Assembly: GCA_012861695.1 (NCBI GenBank)
Contig: JAAOOA010000027.1
Coordinates: 1,030,001 to 1,094,000 of the forward strand
From: Trematomus loennbergii
Lineage: Eukaryota; Chordata; Actinopteri; Perciformes; Nototheniidae
Reading direction: 5' to 3'
Length of the DNA stretch: 64,000 bases
A program made the translations under genes and the position numbers. Shown here piece after piece: positions 15,248 through 36,412 of this stretch (position 1 is the stretch's first letter; every line of letters starts with the position of its first letter). The notes under the pieces were generated by a model, which saw only the letters and a list, made by a program, of their open reading frames with translations, was not told the origin of the DNA and ran no database searches.

Positions 15248-16024
15248 TGAGCTGTTGTGTAATCCTCTACATTTCGAGATACGTAAGTGAAAATATTGGA
15301 GTTAGGGTCAAATGTTCTCTTTTCCATATTCAACAATCTAATGATACCAACCTTTCCCTGTTATACATTTTCAGACCTATACATTTTGAAATGGAATGTA
15401 TTATACTTCTTGAAACCGTTTTAAAAGATTCACCAGTTGCAAATAAATAAATACAGACATAATATATAATATGATATATGGATTAAAATGTAAGGCATGT
15501 CAGAAATATGCTTTTAGAAACAAATATGCAATATTTCTGCAATATCCTAATACATCCTGTCAGCCGCGGCGAGGGATTATCAAAACACATTCAAAATACA
15601 TATTTATATAGTTTATTAAAGCTTGTTAATAATCATTTACTATATTTATAATTGTTATTTATTAAGCGATACTTTATTGTTTCTTTTTTGATGCTATTAG
15701 TTATATCACTGTTATGTTTGCTACTGTATGTTTTGGTTTTTCGGTGCGTATAGAGGAAGGTTGTAAAAATGGACAGCACGCGCACTTCTGTATTTTGCAC
15801 TGAATGGATTATAAAGCTGCTGTGTTGTTGTTGAAAAAGGAAAATAAAATACAAATAAAACCATCTGATGTTGAAGTTTATCTCTGCAGGCTTGAAACCA
15901 AATTGTGGGAGAAACAGGAGAAAAGACAATCAAATAAATGGAGAATGTTCAATTTCATAGACAGTTAATTATATCTCACCATGCTTTTTACTGAGTGCGG
16001 TGTGTGATCGTTACGGGGCTGAAC

Positions 16025-16041
16025 TGAACCACAGATGAACT
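16025..16041 (-). promoter_or_regulatory. DR5 retinoic acid response element match
   Basis: On the minus strand AGTTCA-TCTGT-GGTTCA: two consensus RAR/RXR half-sites as a direct repeat with a 5-bp spacer, the classic RARE layout. A third TGAACT half-site overlaps the left edge (16020-16025). It lies 5.25 kb upstream of the hoxb6a start codon, beside a TG microsatellite. Function is inferred from the match and from the known retinoid control of HoxB genes. Confidence 0.55.
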
Positions 16042-16052
16042 GTACACAGCTC

Positions 16053-16193
<141 letters not shown>

Positions 16194-16265
16194 CATGTGT
16201 TCATCTGCTGTTTGCTGCGGGCCTGTTTTTCACTTGGTCGCCATTCCTCGGACTTTACAAGGAGT

Positions 16266-16324
16266 CATAAACGGTCATAAAGCCATAAAAGCCCCTAGGA
16301 CACACACACACAACACACACCACA

Positions 16325-16402
<78 letters not shown>

Positions 16403-16404
16403 CA

Positions 16405-16418
<14 letters not shown>
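16266..16418 (+). promoter_or_regulatory. Cluster of CATAAA (CDX/posterior Hox) motifs
   Basis: CATAAA occurs at 16266, 16276 and 16284 (starts 10 and 8 bp apart) and again at 16413 after the AC repeat. CATAAA/TTTATG is the CDX and Abd-B-type Hox core. With the DR5 240 bp away this could be a hoxb6a enhancer, but that is inference. Confidence 0.35.
16300..16404. repeat. (AC)n microsatellite, interrupted
   Basis: AC tract with AACA and ACCA breaks. Confidence 0.95.
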
Positions 16419-20093
<3,675 letters not shown>

Positions 20094-20207
20094 TGCAATG
20101 GGGGTGCATACATCTACCAACCGACCCAAATATACCAATTACAAATGTACAAACACCTCAATTATAGACGTTGATAGCCCACATTTTATTGTAGGGTTCA
20201 CACACAG

Positions 20208-20349
<142 letters not shown>

Positions 20350-20719
20350 AGACTGGTGCGCTTCTGGCTGGGATTTACGCGCTCCAAATTCATTTTAATA
20401 CGCTCGGTGTTATGTGCAAAGCGCCGGGAATATGTTTTATTATTGGGTTGCCTCTGGTGGTGCAGCAGCAACCATCCCCTCAAGGAGGAGGGGGCGCGTG
20501 CGTGTGCATGAGTTGCTGTGTTTTATGGTTCCAACAACAGACGGAGGAGGACACACGGGGAGAGAAAGAATCAATTTTACGCGCGGAGGATTCCGGTGTT
20601 ATTGCGCAATCTCACCGGGAACCGGAGGAAGATTGGAAAGAGAAATGCAATGAGAATTAGAAAGAGAGAGTCTGAGATTGTGGAAGGGAAATAGGAAAGG
20701 GGAGAGGTGGGTGGTGGTG

Positions 20720-21289
20720 GTGGTTGGGGGGGGGCGGTAGTACCAAGCCCCCCCTCCCTATTCTTCCTCCTCTTCTTCCTCTAACGAATGCCAGGCACGG
20801 AAGCTTCCCATTGGTCAGTGAGAGGTCAGCTGGTCTCTGCCTCCCCCGGTCTACCCCTCCTCACCCCATCCCGTCTTCTCCACACAAACACACACACACA
20901 CACACGGACCCCCCCCCCCCTCTTTCTCTCTGTGTCCCACACTGGCACTCAGCCACCCAGATACCCCCCCGCCCCCCCCCGTCTCCCCTCACCCTCACCC
21001 TCCTCACCCCACTCCTCCCAATCTGCGATAAACTAAGTGATAGCAGCAGCCCGTCGGACTGTGGGCTATAAAACACAACAAATCATAAAGTGCAGGCAGG
21101 GGAAGGCAGGAGGACGGGAGGGAGAACCGTTAGCCGTTAGCCGTTAGCCTCCTTCTACTCCTCCTTCTTCTTCTCTTCTTCTTCACCGTGTGAACGTTGT
21201 TGTTGTGTTTGTTCCGTTCCCTCTTATCCTCCCCTCTCCTCTTCTTCTCTCCTTTCTTCTTTTTCTTTTCCTTCTTCTTTATCCTCCCG
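20720..21289 (+). promoter_or_regulatory. hoxb6a: hoxb6a promoter and 5' UTR
   Basis: Pyrimidine-rich region directly 5' of the hoxb6a ATG. A CCAAT box in inverted form (ATTGG, 20810-20814) within CCCATTGGTCAG, and a TATAAA at 21067-21072, give a conventional layout with transcription expected near 21095-21100 and a 5' UTR of about 190 nt. The UTR carries a CCGTTAG triplication (21127-21147) and long CTT-rich stretches with no upstream ATG before 21290 that is clearly used. A short AC run lies at 20886-20906. The start site is inferred from motif spacing. Confidence 0.55.
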
Positions 21290-21848
21290 ATGAGTTCCTA
21301 TTTTGTCAACTCCACTTTCCCGGTGACGTTACCGGGAACGGGTGCCGGCGGACAGTCGGCGGAGTCGTTCCTCGGTCAGATCCCGCTTTACTCGTCGGGA
21401 TACGCCGCTGACCACCCTCTCCGGCACTACTCGGGGGCGGCAGCCGTCACCGCCGCCGCTGCCGTTGCGTACGGTGCGAGCGGCGGCGTGCACCAGGACA
21501 AATCGTATCCGGCGTCCAGCTACTACCAGCAGGCGGCGAACGGAGGGTACGGCGGGCACCGGGGTGCGCCAGGGGTTGGTCTAGGGGGCGCAACAGGAGC
21601 CGGTGCATGCGACTACGCCACGGCAGCGGCGGCCGCGGCGGCTGCGGCTGTGGCGACGAGCTTTTACCGGGAAAAGGAGCACCAATGCAGCCTGGAGGAG
21701 CACCAGCTCGCCCTGAGCCAGGAAGGCATGCACCGTAAAGCGGAGTGCGCGGGTCTGAGTGGGAAAGGGATGTTCGGGGACCCGATGGACGACAAGCATT
21801 CATCCGCCCCCATTTATCCGTGGATGCAGCGGATGAACTCGTGCAACG
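21290..21848 (+). CDS. hoxb6a: Hoxb6a, coding exon 1
   Basis: Homeodomain transcription factor of paralogue group 6, nuclear, acting in trunk neural tube and mesoderm patterning with PBX/MEIS partners. This exon encodes residues 1-186 plus one base of codon 187. It opens with MSSYFVNSTFPV, the conserved Hox6 N-terminus, continues with LGQIPLYSSGY and LRHYS blocks, and has the PBX-binding hexapeptide IYPWMQRM (YPWM about 176-179) just before the donor G|GTGAGT. The start at 21290 is chosen because the conserved N-terminus begins there; an in-frame ATG at 21197 would add UTR translation. It is longer than usual for the family (279 residues in all, against about 220-230) because of Ala/Gly-rich inserts: Ala runs near residues 46-60 and an uninterrupted Ala run near 110-120. 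GC-rich coding sequence, frame intact. Confidence 0.95.
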
Positions 21849-24143
<2,295 letters not shown>

Positions 24144-25050
24144 AAAAAAAGACTGATGTAAAAAGAGTCAAAGACACTTGAAAAAAGGAAGATGGAGAAA
24201 AAGACATGGCGGTTAATCCCTTTCCGTTTTCGTCCAGACTTGTGTCTGCTGGAAACTCCTGGGAAAAGTATTTTAATTTAACTTTCTTTACCTGAGCAGT
24301 GGTGAAACATTTACAGGACAGGAGGACGGGGAGAGGAATCATTTTTGGATCCCTCATGAAATGTTTCCAACTCTTTGTGTGGTCTCAACATTGGGAAATC
24401 ATTCGTAAGAGACTCGTGAAGCAACCACGTGACTGTTGAAAACACATCTACAAATTAGAAATATAAAAAAGAGAAACACAAACTTAAAATGTGAGAGGGG
24501 GTGGTGTTGTATTTTGAAGTATACAGTAAATTAGTAACACGCCCCATGTTTTGTTGCATTCCGAGAACACCACCTCACTTCTTATTCTACCTAGTTTTAT
24601 TTTTTGTCAAATGTACTTCCTGTCTGTCAGGCACTTATTTTGAAGCTTAGGGACTCGACCATCCTTTTTTCTACTTATTTGTAAACGTGTTGTGTGTATT
24701 ATACCTTCAATTAACGTGCGTACACACACGAGGCGGGAGGGAAAGCTATTTGAGGAGTGTATGTATGTCCTATGGTGTTCATATTTAAACTGTATAGAAA
24801 TAAGAAAGGAAAAAATCATGTAAATGCGGGTCGGGGAGGTTGGGGTGGGGGCTTATTCCACCTTTCTAGGTGTTTTCCAACATAGAGGGGGTGTTAACCT
24901 ACTGATGTTTTTCTCCAAACTACCTAAAGACGTTCAGGAAAGCGTTATATATTTTTATGGATTTTTACATTGTTTATGTTAGTGTTTTTGTCCAGTAATT
25001 ACGTATATACCTATGAGAAATGTTCAATAAAATGTTAAGTATGTATTGGT
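24144..25050 (+). other. hoxb6a: hoxb6a 3' UTR with poly(A) signal
   Basis: An AATAAA at 25026-25031 gives a 3' UTR of about 0.9 kb. It contains AAACTACCTA (24917-24926), which is complementary to nucleotides 1-10 of miR-196, and a weaker CTACCTA near 24587. Which poly(A) site is used is inferred. Confidence 0.65.
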
Positions 25051-25367
25051 TAAGATTCTTCATGTTGTTGGTTTTTCTGTGTTTTTTTTTTAGTCTATAC
25101 AACAGTAGCATTTTAGTTTTCAAAGTGAACATCGAGGAATAGTTTCATTTTGATTTAGTGCCCCACTTACACCCGCGCATAAAGACTCGTAAACCTTTTA
25201 CCCTCTAAATCATGCACGCACATATTTACTGCGCGAGAGGCAGCGCACCCGTTTTTTTTTTTGGAAATGACAAGGGGCGCGAGCTCTCGCTGATGGCCGG
25301 CTGCACTAATTGATGACCAGCCCAAGAGAGAAAGTTGACCTGTCCTCGAGCCGAGCAGACAGACCCG

Positions 25368-28987
<3,620 letters not shown>

Positions 28988-29000
28988 CGGTCAAAGGTCA
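28988..29000 (+). promoter_or_regulatory. DR1 nuclear-receptor site upstream of hoxb5a
   Basis: CGGTCA-A-AGGTCA, a direct repeat with 1-bp spacer and one mismatch in the first half-site, followed at once by GGTGAC. Such sites bind RXR heterodimers, HNF4 or COUP-TF. It lies about 630 bp upstream of the hoxb5a ATG. Confidence 0.4.
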
Positions 29001-29630
29001 GGTGACACACCTGAGTGAGGCCACACACACTCACAGGAAGACAAAAAGGGGAGGGAGATAATATATTATAAAACCTCTCTAAGACTTTTTTTTCGAGTTC
29101 CTCTACTTCTATTTCTCTTTGTTAATCATTGCAATAAATTATGTCTGCAGTAGGTGGCGCTCTGAGCTCACCCCCGGCACCTCCAGCTGCAGAATAAAGT
29201 GTGTGTGAGAGAGAGAAAGAGAGAGAGATTTACCCCGCCCCTCCCTTCATCATTAGAAACCTCAGAGCATGAATTACCTCTCCAAAGTCATCGGTGAGAA
29301 TTTACGACTGGTCAACAAAAGCACGTGACCGCCTCCCCCTCTGCTCTCTGTCTCTCTCTCTCTCCTCCTTCACCTCACCCCTCACCTCCCCCACCACACA
29401 CACACACACACACGCTCACACACACACCCCTCAATCCAACACACACACACCCCACCCCATATTTGGACGGCGCATACATAGCTAAAAACGAAGTACAGTG
29501 CAACGCCATAATTCACTAATACATCATAAATCGTTGAAAGTACCCGCGTTATAACGACCAAGAGAAATCTAACAAATCAAGCGCCCCTTAGCACTCAGCT
29601 GTAAGCCTGCAACTCTCTAAAACAACCTAA
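29001..29630 (+). promoter_or_regulatory. hoxb5a: hoxb5a promoter and 5' UTR
   Basis: Carries GC boxes (CCGCCCC near 29236), a GGTCAACAAAAGCACGTGAC segment around 29310-29329 with a perfect E-box CACGTG at 29322-29327, and short AC runs at 29393-29451. The final 150 bases (ATAAATCGTTGAAAG, TTATAACGACC, TCAAGCG words) look like the conserved leader found before group-5 Hox start codons. The transcription start cannot be fixed from sequence alone. Confidence 0.55.
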
Positions 29631-30285
29631 ATGAGCTCTTACTTTGTAACTCGTTCTCGGGGCGCTACCCAAATGGCCCCGACTATCAACTGCTAAATTA
29701 TGGAGCCGGCAGCGGCGCAATGAACGGCGGGACGTACAGGGACTCTTCCTCCGCCAACATGCACCATGCACCGGGCTCTTACGGCTACAGCTACAATGGC
29801 ATGGACCTGACCGTCACCAACCGGGAGGGGGGAGCAGTGGCGGCTCCGCCAGCACCGGAGGACACTTCGGGGACTCCCGGGGCTTCGGCTCCCCGGCCCC
29901 GGAGACGGGCTTCAGGCAGCAGTCCAGCTGCTCCCTCGCTTCCGCGGGAGAATCCCTCCTGTCACCCGGCAGTGGAGACAACAAACTCGGCGCCAGGAGC
30001 TCGTCTCCCCGTTCGGAGCAACCAGGAAGCGGAATGTTGAGCTCTCCAAACCTGTCCTCCACATCCTCCTCCTCCGGTGGCGGCGGCGGCGGCACGGCGC
30101 AGCAATTCACGGAGCTGGACGACGCGTCAGAGACCGACGAGCTGCAGCCGGCCACGGCAACCCGCCACCCAGGAGCGGGCAGAGGCAGGAGGGCGGCCCG
30201 GGAGGAGCAGCCGCTGTCGGCACGGCAGGCAGCGAGGCGCCTCCGCAAATATTCCCCTGGATGAGAAAGCTGCACATAAACCATG
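29631..30285 (+). CDS. hoxb5a: Hoxb5a, coding exon 1 (three apparent frameshifts)
   Basis: Group-5 homeodomain transcription factor, nuclear. Starts MSSYFV at 29631, the conserved group-5 N-terminus. As given, the frame breaks three times, each by loss of one base in a short homopolymer: the A pair at 29648-29649 (an AAC codon is one A short), the G run at 29827-29832, and the G pair at 30156-30157. Between breaks the sequence reads as ordinary Hoxb5: the [18 protein letters not shown] block, [13 protein letters not shown], a Ser/Gly-rich middle with [13 protein letters not shown] and [13 protein letters not shown], and the hexapeptide [12 protein letters not shown] before donor G|GTACAT. Net loss is 3 bases, so the final frame equals the first. 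Purely homopolymer deletions with intact codons elsewhere favour sequencing error over a pseudogene. If corrected the protein would be about 301 residues, somewhat longer than usual (about 270-275). Confidence 0.88.
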
Positions 30286-31895
<1,610 letters not shown>

Positions 31896-32458
31896 AACTG
31901 AACCCATCAAAAATCCACACAACCAGGGAAAAGAAGGACAGCAGGAAAACAGACAGAAAGTTGAAGACAAACATCACAAGAATCAATGGTGCGGAAGATG
32001 AAGAAACGTGTACAAACAGATTCCAAATCTAGATTTTAAAAACACTTCCTCACATTAACTTAGTACTGTACAGCTGCGCAGCACTTTTTATTTCTCCGGC
32101 ATGTCGGTCTTTGGTGTTTTAACGCGTAAACATGACTGTGGTACTTGTAAAAAAAAAACACAAACGTAGTGTTCCTGTATGTTGTCGTTTATAAAATCTG
32201 TCCGGAGCAGAGGAGTCGAGATAAGGAAAGGATGAAGGATGCTACCTAATTTCTACTTACGTCCTACCTTACAACCTTGCTACCTACCTGTTGTTTAATG
32301 TCTGAATATCGTTTTATGTGCGATGTTTAATATTTGAAAATGTGCTTCCTAGAGATGTTAGCATGTGAGCTCTTATTGTAAGTTGTTTACAGTCAATAAC
32401 GTGTGCATAGCATTTAGTTTGAGTCTCTGTCAGTGAGTGCTCCTATTTTTACGAAGCA

Positions 32459-32496
32459 GTGTGTGTGTGTGTGTGTGTTGTGTGTGTGTGTGTGTG

Positions 32497-32529
<33 letters not shown>
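32459..32529. repeat. (GT)n microsatellite in hoxb5a 3' UTR
   Basis: GT tract with two GTTG interruptions; would be transcribed as a GU repeat. Confidence 0.95.
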
Positions 32530-32532
<3 letters not shown>

Positions 32533-32751
32533 AAAAACTAACAATCCCTGTTGTGTATAGCTCTATTATTCAAAAAGTGTAACTGTATATTATTTTTATC
32601 ATTATTGTAATTATTGGACACATGTTTCTGAAAGGATGTATATAGATATATATTGAAATTTTTTAAATGTCCAGTTGGCTATTTGTATTTGCAGTATGCG
32701 TATGTATGCGTGCCTGCGTGTGTGTGAGTGAGTGTGTGTGCGCATGAAAGA

Positions 32752-32794
32752 TAGAAGGCTACCGTCCTGTGCCTTACGGGACGGTAGCCTTTCT
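32752..32794 (+). other. Strong RNA stem-loop in hoxb5a 3' UTR
   Basis: AAGGCTACCGTCC (32755-32767) pairs perfectly with GGACGGTAGCCTT (32779-32791) around an 11-nt loop. With one bulge the stem extends by AGA/TCT. It ends about 60 nt before the poly(A) signal. The stem is too short for a microRNA precursor. Confidence 0.7.
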
Positions 32795-32880
32795 GCCAAT
32801 CCGCCAATGAGCTTTTTGTATTTGTTTGTAACTTGGAGTAAAAAAATCTACAATAAAGTTTCCCATATTCAAAGTAGCTG

Positions 32881-33472
32881 CTCTCCGTCCAAACTTCCGC
32901 ACAAATGGCTCAACTTGCTTCAAAGACTTTGATATTTACTCCAGCCAACGTTTTTAGCGTTCTTTAAGTTCTGCGTAAAATCAAGAGAGCACATTTGCGC
33001 TTGTTGCCATTATAGATTTATGAAAATAATATATATTTCATGTGCAAATCTGTGTCCATCAGCCAAACTCTCAGATGTATTTATACTTCTATGTGGCTTA
33101 GAAATATCCCAAGATAGTGTTATTGGTCCTGCTTAGGCCAATGTGGTTTCTGGACCATTGGACGAATCCAGTTCTATCAGAAATTCACTTCCTTGTACTC
33201 TTCCGTGCATTTTTTGTATTCAATAGCAATCTCTTTTGAACATTTTGGTCTAGTGAAAATACCTTACATAACAGTTTTCTACTCCAGATGATTAAAGATG
33301 GAAAATAGAGAGTCGCTTCATGCGTAAAGACGCACTAAACATCCGTCCGGCGGCCTGTGGTCTGTTTCCCAGGCCCACATTTCTGAGGCGGCAACATCCT
33401 GGGAGTCATGCTCACCAAGCAGTAACCAAGATTCATGAAACACACACACACCACACACACCACACACACACA

Positions 33473-33510
<38 letters not shown>

Positions 33511-33984
33511 CACACACACACACTACTCACACAAGCGCCACACACACAGGCCAATTTTCATCTCTGCAGACCAAGTCTGAAAAGACAACAAACTATATGG
33601 ATGAATTGGTCACTTTCCCGCCACTGCTGGACAGATTCACTTCTCCTGATTTCCAACTGTAAAACCAACTGAACTTAAAAACTCACCGGCTGATGCTGCT
33701 TCTCATACAAGGCTCTAATTCTGAGCTGATGGGGGGAGGTGGGGGGGAGAGGTCCTGCTCCGAGCCTCATCTGGTCACAACCGCTATCTCCTGCCTTCTC
33801 TGTGTTTGTGTGTGTGTGTGTGTTGAGATATTTTTAAAGCCTTCTGCTTTGGGGCCAAACTATAAAAAGCAGCTAGCTTTGACATTTACATGTCAAACGG
33901 ATGAGGGTTTTTATCTCCAGTTTGGATCGTAAAGATCAGGCCTGGCCTTAGACTGATAGCTCTCACTGGCTCTCCTCTGGTCAC
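32881..33984. other. Start of the hoxb5a-hoxb4a spacer
   Basis: No gene. Contains an interrupted AC tract at 33440-33523. Confidence 0.5.
33440..33523. repeat. (AC)n microsatellite, interrupted
   Basis: AC tract with several ACCA and AACA breaks. Confidence 0.95.
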
Positions 33985-34272
33985 GTGGGGTCCATAAAGT
34001 TAGTTTTATGGTTTTGGGGAGTTGACAATGTACTATATATTTCACATTCTAGAAAGCGAGTGACGGTTTAACGGCTTAGCGGGGATCCTAAAGGGGTCAG
34101 TAAAGTGGAGACAGAGTGCGAGGGAGGGTGGTGTGTGTATGAGAGAGAGAACAGGCCACTACTACCGGCCGCTGCTCCGGCTCCGGTTCACACGCCGAGC
34201 CCGGAGCGGCGCGCTCTGCCGCTGTGGACGCTGGGAACACCCGGTGGAGAGGAAGAGCCAGGACGCACAGTG
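33985..34272 (+). promoter_or_regulatory. Candidate promoter and non-coding first exon
   Basis: Begins with CACGTG (33982-33987) and a perfect inverted repeat CCATAAA-GTTAGT-TTTATGG (33992-34011). It passes into a CpG-rich stretch (34160-34265) and ends at a splice-donor match ACGCACA|GTGAGTA, junction at about 34269/34270. No ORF. In other vertebrates hoxb4/hoxb3 and mir-10 precursors are also made from distal promoters in this interval, so a pri-mir-10c or hoxb3a/hoxb4a leader exon is the likely reading; this is inference. Confidence 0.4.
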
Positions 34273-34941
34273 AGTACTGTCTGAAGGCTGTGTGAGTGCG
34301 GGCTGTATATGGAGGGGGGGCTTTGTAATTACCATGTCACTCACTCACCCTGTAATGCTGCTGTATTAACGCGCGTGCTGAGAGCTCCGGTGTATTTGAG
34401 ATTCGTTGTTGTGTCTGCTCCGCACAGATGGAGTGGAATGTTGCGTGGGTACTTCTCTGGAACCCCTAATGTATGCATGTGTGCGTTTTAGTTCGTGCGT
34501 AATTATCGCACACAGCCCACAGGAGACTTGATCCTCCGTGTGGAGGTCTTCGTGTGCATGATGTGTAACAAACTTACTAAACGTTTACAATACCCAGGAT
34601 CAGTTAGAAAGCTAGACGGGCGCATATCAGGTGTTCCCTTGAGGTTTTCTTTCTTCAATCTGAACATGCCTTCATGTACTAGTGAAAGCCTGATGAAGCA
34701 GAATTGTGTTTGTCAAAGGTTTGGGTCTTGTTTGGCTAATAGGCTTGCTCTTATGGATCACAAGGAAACATGGAAACAAATGTGTAGAGAGAACTCTCAT
34801 ATTTCCTCTGATGGCTTTAATTGCAGCATTTTTGGAGAGGAAATCGTTTCTATCACTGCACTTAACTTTTACGCACGGTCATTGTGTGCGTAAAAATGGT
34901 TTCAGATAGAAATTGCACCGAGAAAATGGACAAAGACATGG

Positions 34942-35043
<102 letters not shown>

Positions 35044-35307
35044 GGCCTACATGGCGTGGTGAAATGTGACCTTGGGCATAAGTAAATCTTTGTCTGTCCC
35101 CGCCCTTGTATTTTCCATGCAGGATGGGTGTGAGTTAAAAATGCGTCGTGGATACAAACATTCCCAAGGCTCCTTCCAGATTATTTTACACCAGAGCTCT
35201 GGCCGCTGGTGCTTTTTAGGCATTCTCAATTTCGTATTTCTAGACATTTCGTTAAAAAACTATTCAGCTATTTGCTGCGTGTTTATATTCACACAGAAGT
35301 GAAATGA

Positions 35308-35410
<103 letters not shown>

Positions 35411-36299
35411 TGCATTTGTGTTTAACTCAATCTGTTGTTGTTGAGGAAAAGCTGTAAACCAAATCAAACCTCTACAAGAAGCTCAAGCTATTGATTTTAC
35501 TCCATAGAGATAAAACAATTGACTTATTCAAACATATAAAGAATAAAAAGACTCAATCAACTGGAATACAGAATTACAAGATAAAGTTGAAGCGTTTTCT
35601 TTGTGCGTTAAGTCTTTTAGAACTCCTGCCATTTTTTTAGAATCTGAAGCAAAAATTTGTGAAACTGTTTATGAGTGTTTTGAAAAATGCCTCGATGACA
35701 GGCACACACTGCACCAAAACTAATGAAAGCAACACTCTTTGAAAGCTTTACCAATCACATTTAACCCGCGTGACACAAGAACATCCTGTGACACTAAAGC
35801 TCCAATCCTCACAACTATTCACTGATTTCTGTTCAGCCTTTAATTCTAATGTTATGTAACACCTAAACACACATTTACAACAATCTAAACAACACCAGGC
35901 GATTGAACATCACACAGTAATAAGGAAAATAGGACATGGAATAAGTAGGTCACGTGACTCAACAATTCTCCAAATAAACAATATAATCTTCTTCTAAAAT
36001 GTTAAATGGAAACTATATATCTAAATTCCACAACTCATATCCGTTTAAAATCTGTGATAGTATTCGTTTCTGCAATATGGATAGGTAATAGGCCTACCAT
36101 TAAAAGTGTCTTACAAATTAAAATGTAATGTAAATGTTTTGACCTATTGTATCTGTCTGTAACAGTATCACTACTGTTTCAAACCGTAATTAGACACATT
36201 ATAGCATTATGTGTCGATAACGCCAACCAAAATATGCTTTAGAAATATATGTTTTATTAAGGGTGAAACTGGAAGTAAAATGTGCACCCCCCCCCCCCT

Positions 36300-36412
36300 T
36301 TAGATCTGTAGCACCTCGCCACTCTCTCCCCTCTGATGTCTGAAGCAGGACTCGAACTGTCAAACAGGCCGGCTACCAGTCACGCGGCGCCGTGCTCTCC
36401 TCGGCTTCTTAT
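36300..36412 (-). mobile_element. tRNA-derived SINE-like remnant
   Basis: On the minus strand GGCGCCGCGTGACTGGTAGC resembles a pol III A-box region, followed by CAGTTCGAGTCC (B-box) at about 36358-36347 and then a pyrimidine/purine-rich tail. Degraded, limits approximate. Confidence 0.4.

Larger units (their letters stand above)
13901..16024. other. Non-coding, with two further microsatellites
   Basis: No gene. Includes (TG)39 at 14216-14293, a C homopolymer at about 14400-14413, and (AC)n at 15181-15247. Confidence 0.55.
31896..32880 (+). other. hoxb5a: hoxb5a 3' UTR with poly(A) signal
   Basis: AATAAA at 32852-32857 gives a 3' UTR of about 0.96 kb. It holds two CTACCTA words and one CTACCTT (32240-32290), an interrupted (GT)n tract (32459-32529) and a strong stem-loop at 32752-32794. 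Confidence 0.7.

Noticed and set aside
29720..30040. Separate ORF starting [10 protein letters not shown] as an independent start of hoxb5a
   Set aside because: This is the middle of Hoxb5a exon 1 read after the first frameshift; the conserved MSSYFV start lies at 29631 and the frame soon fails at the second break.
34495..34893. 132-residue frame as a gene
   Set aside because: No recognisable domain, AT-rich codon use unlike the Hox exons, no promoter or splice context supporting it.
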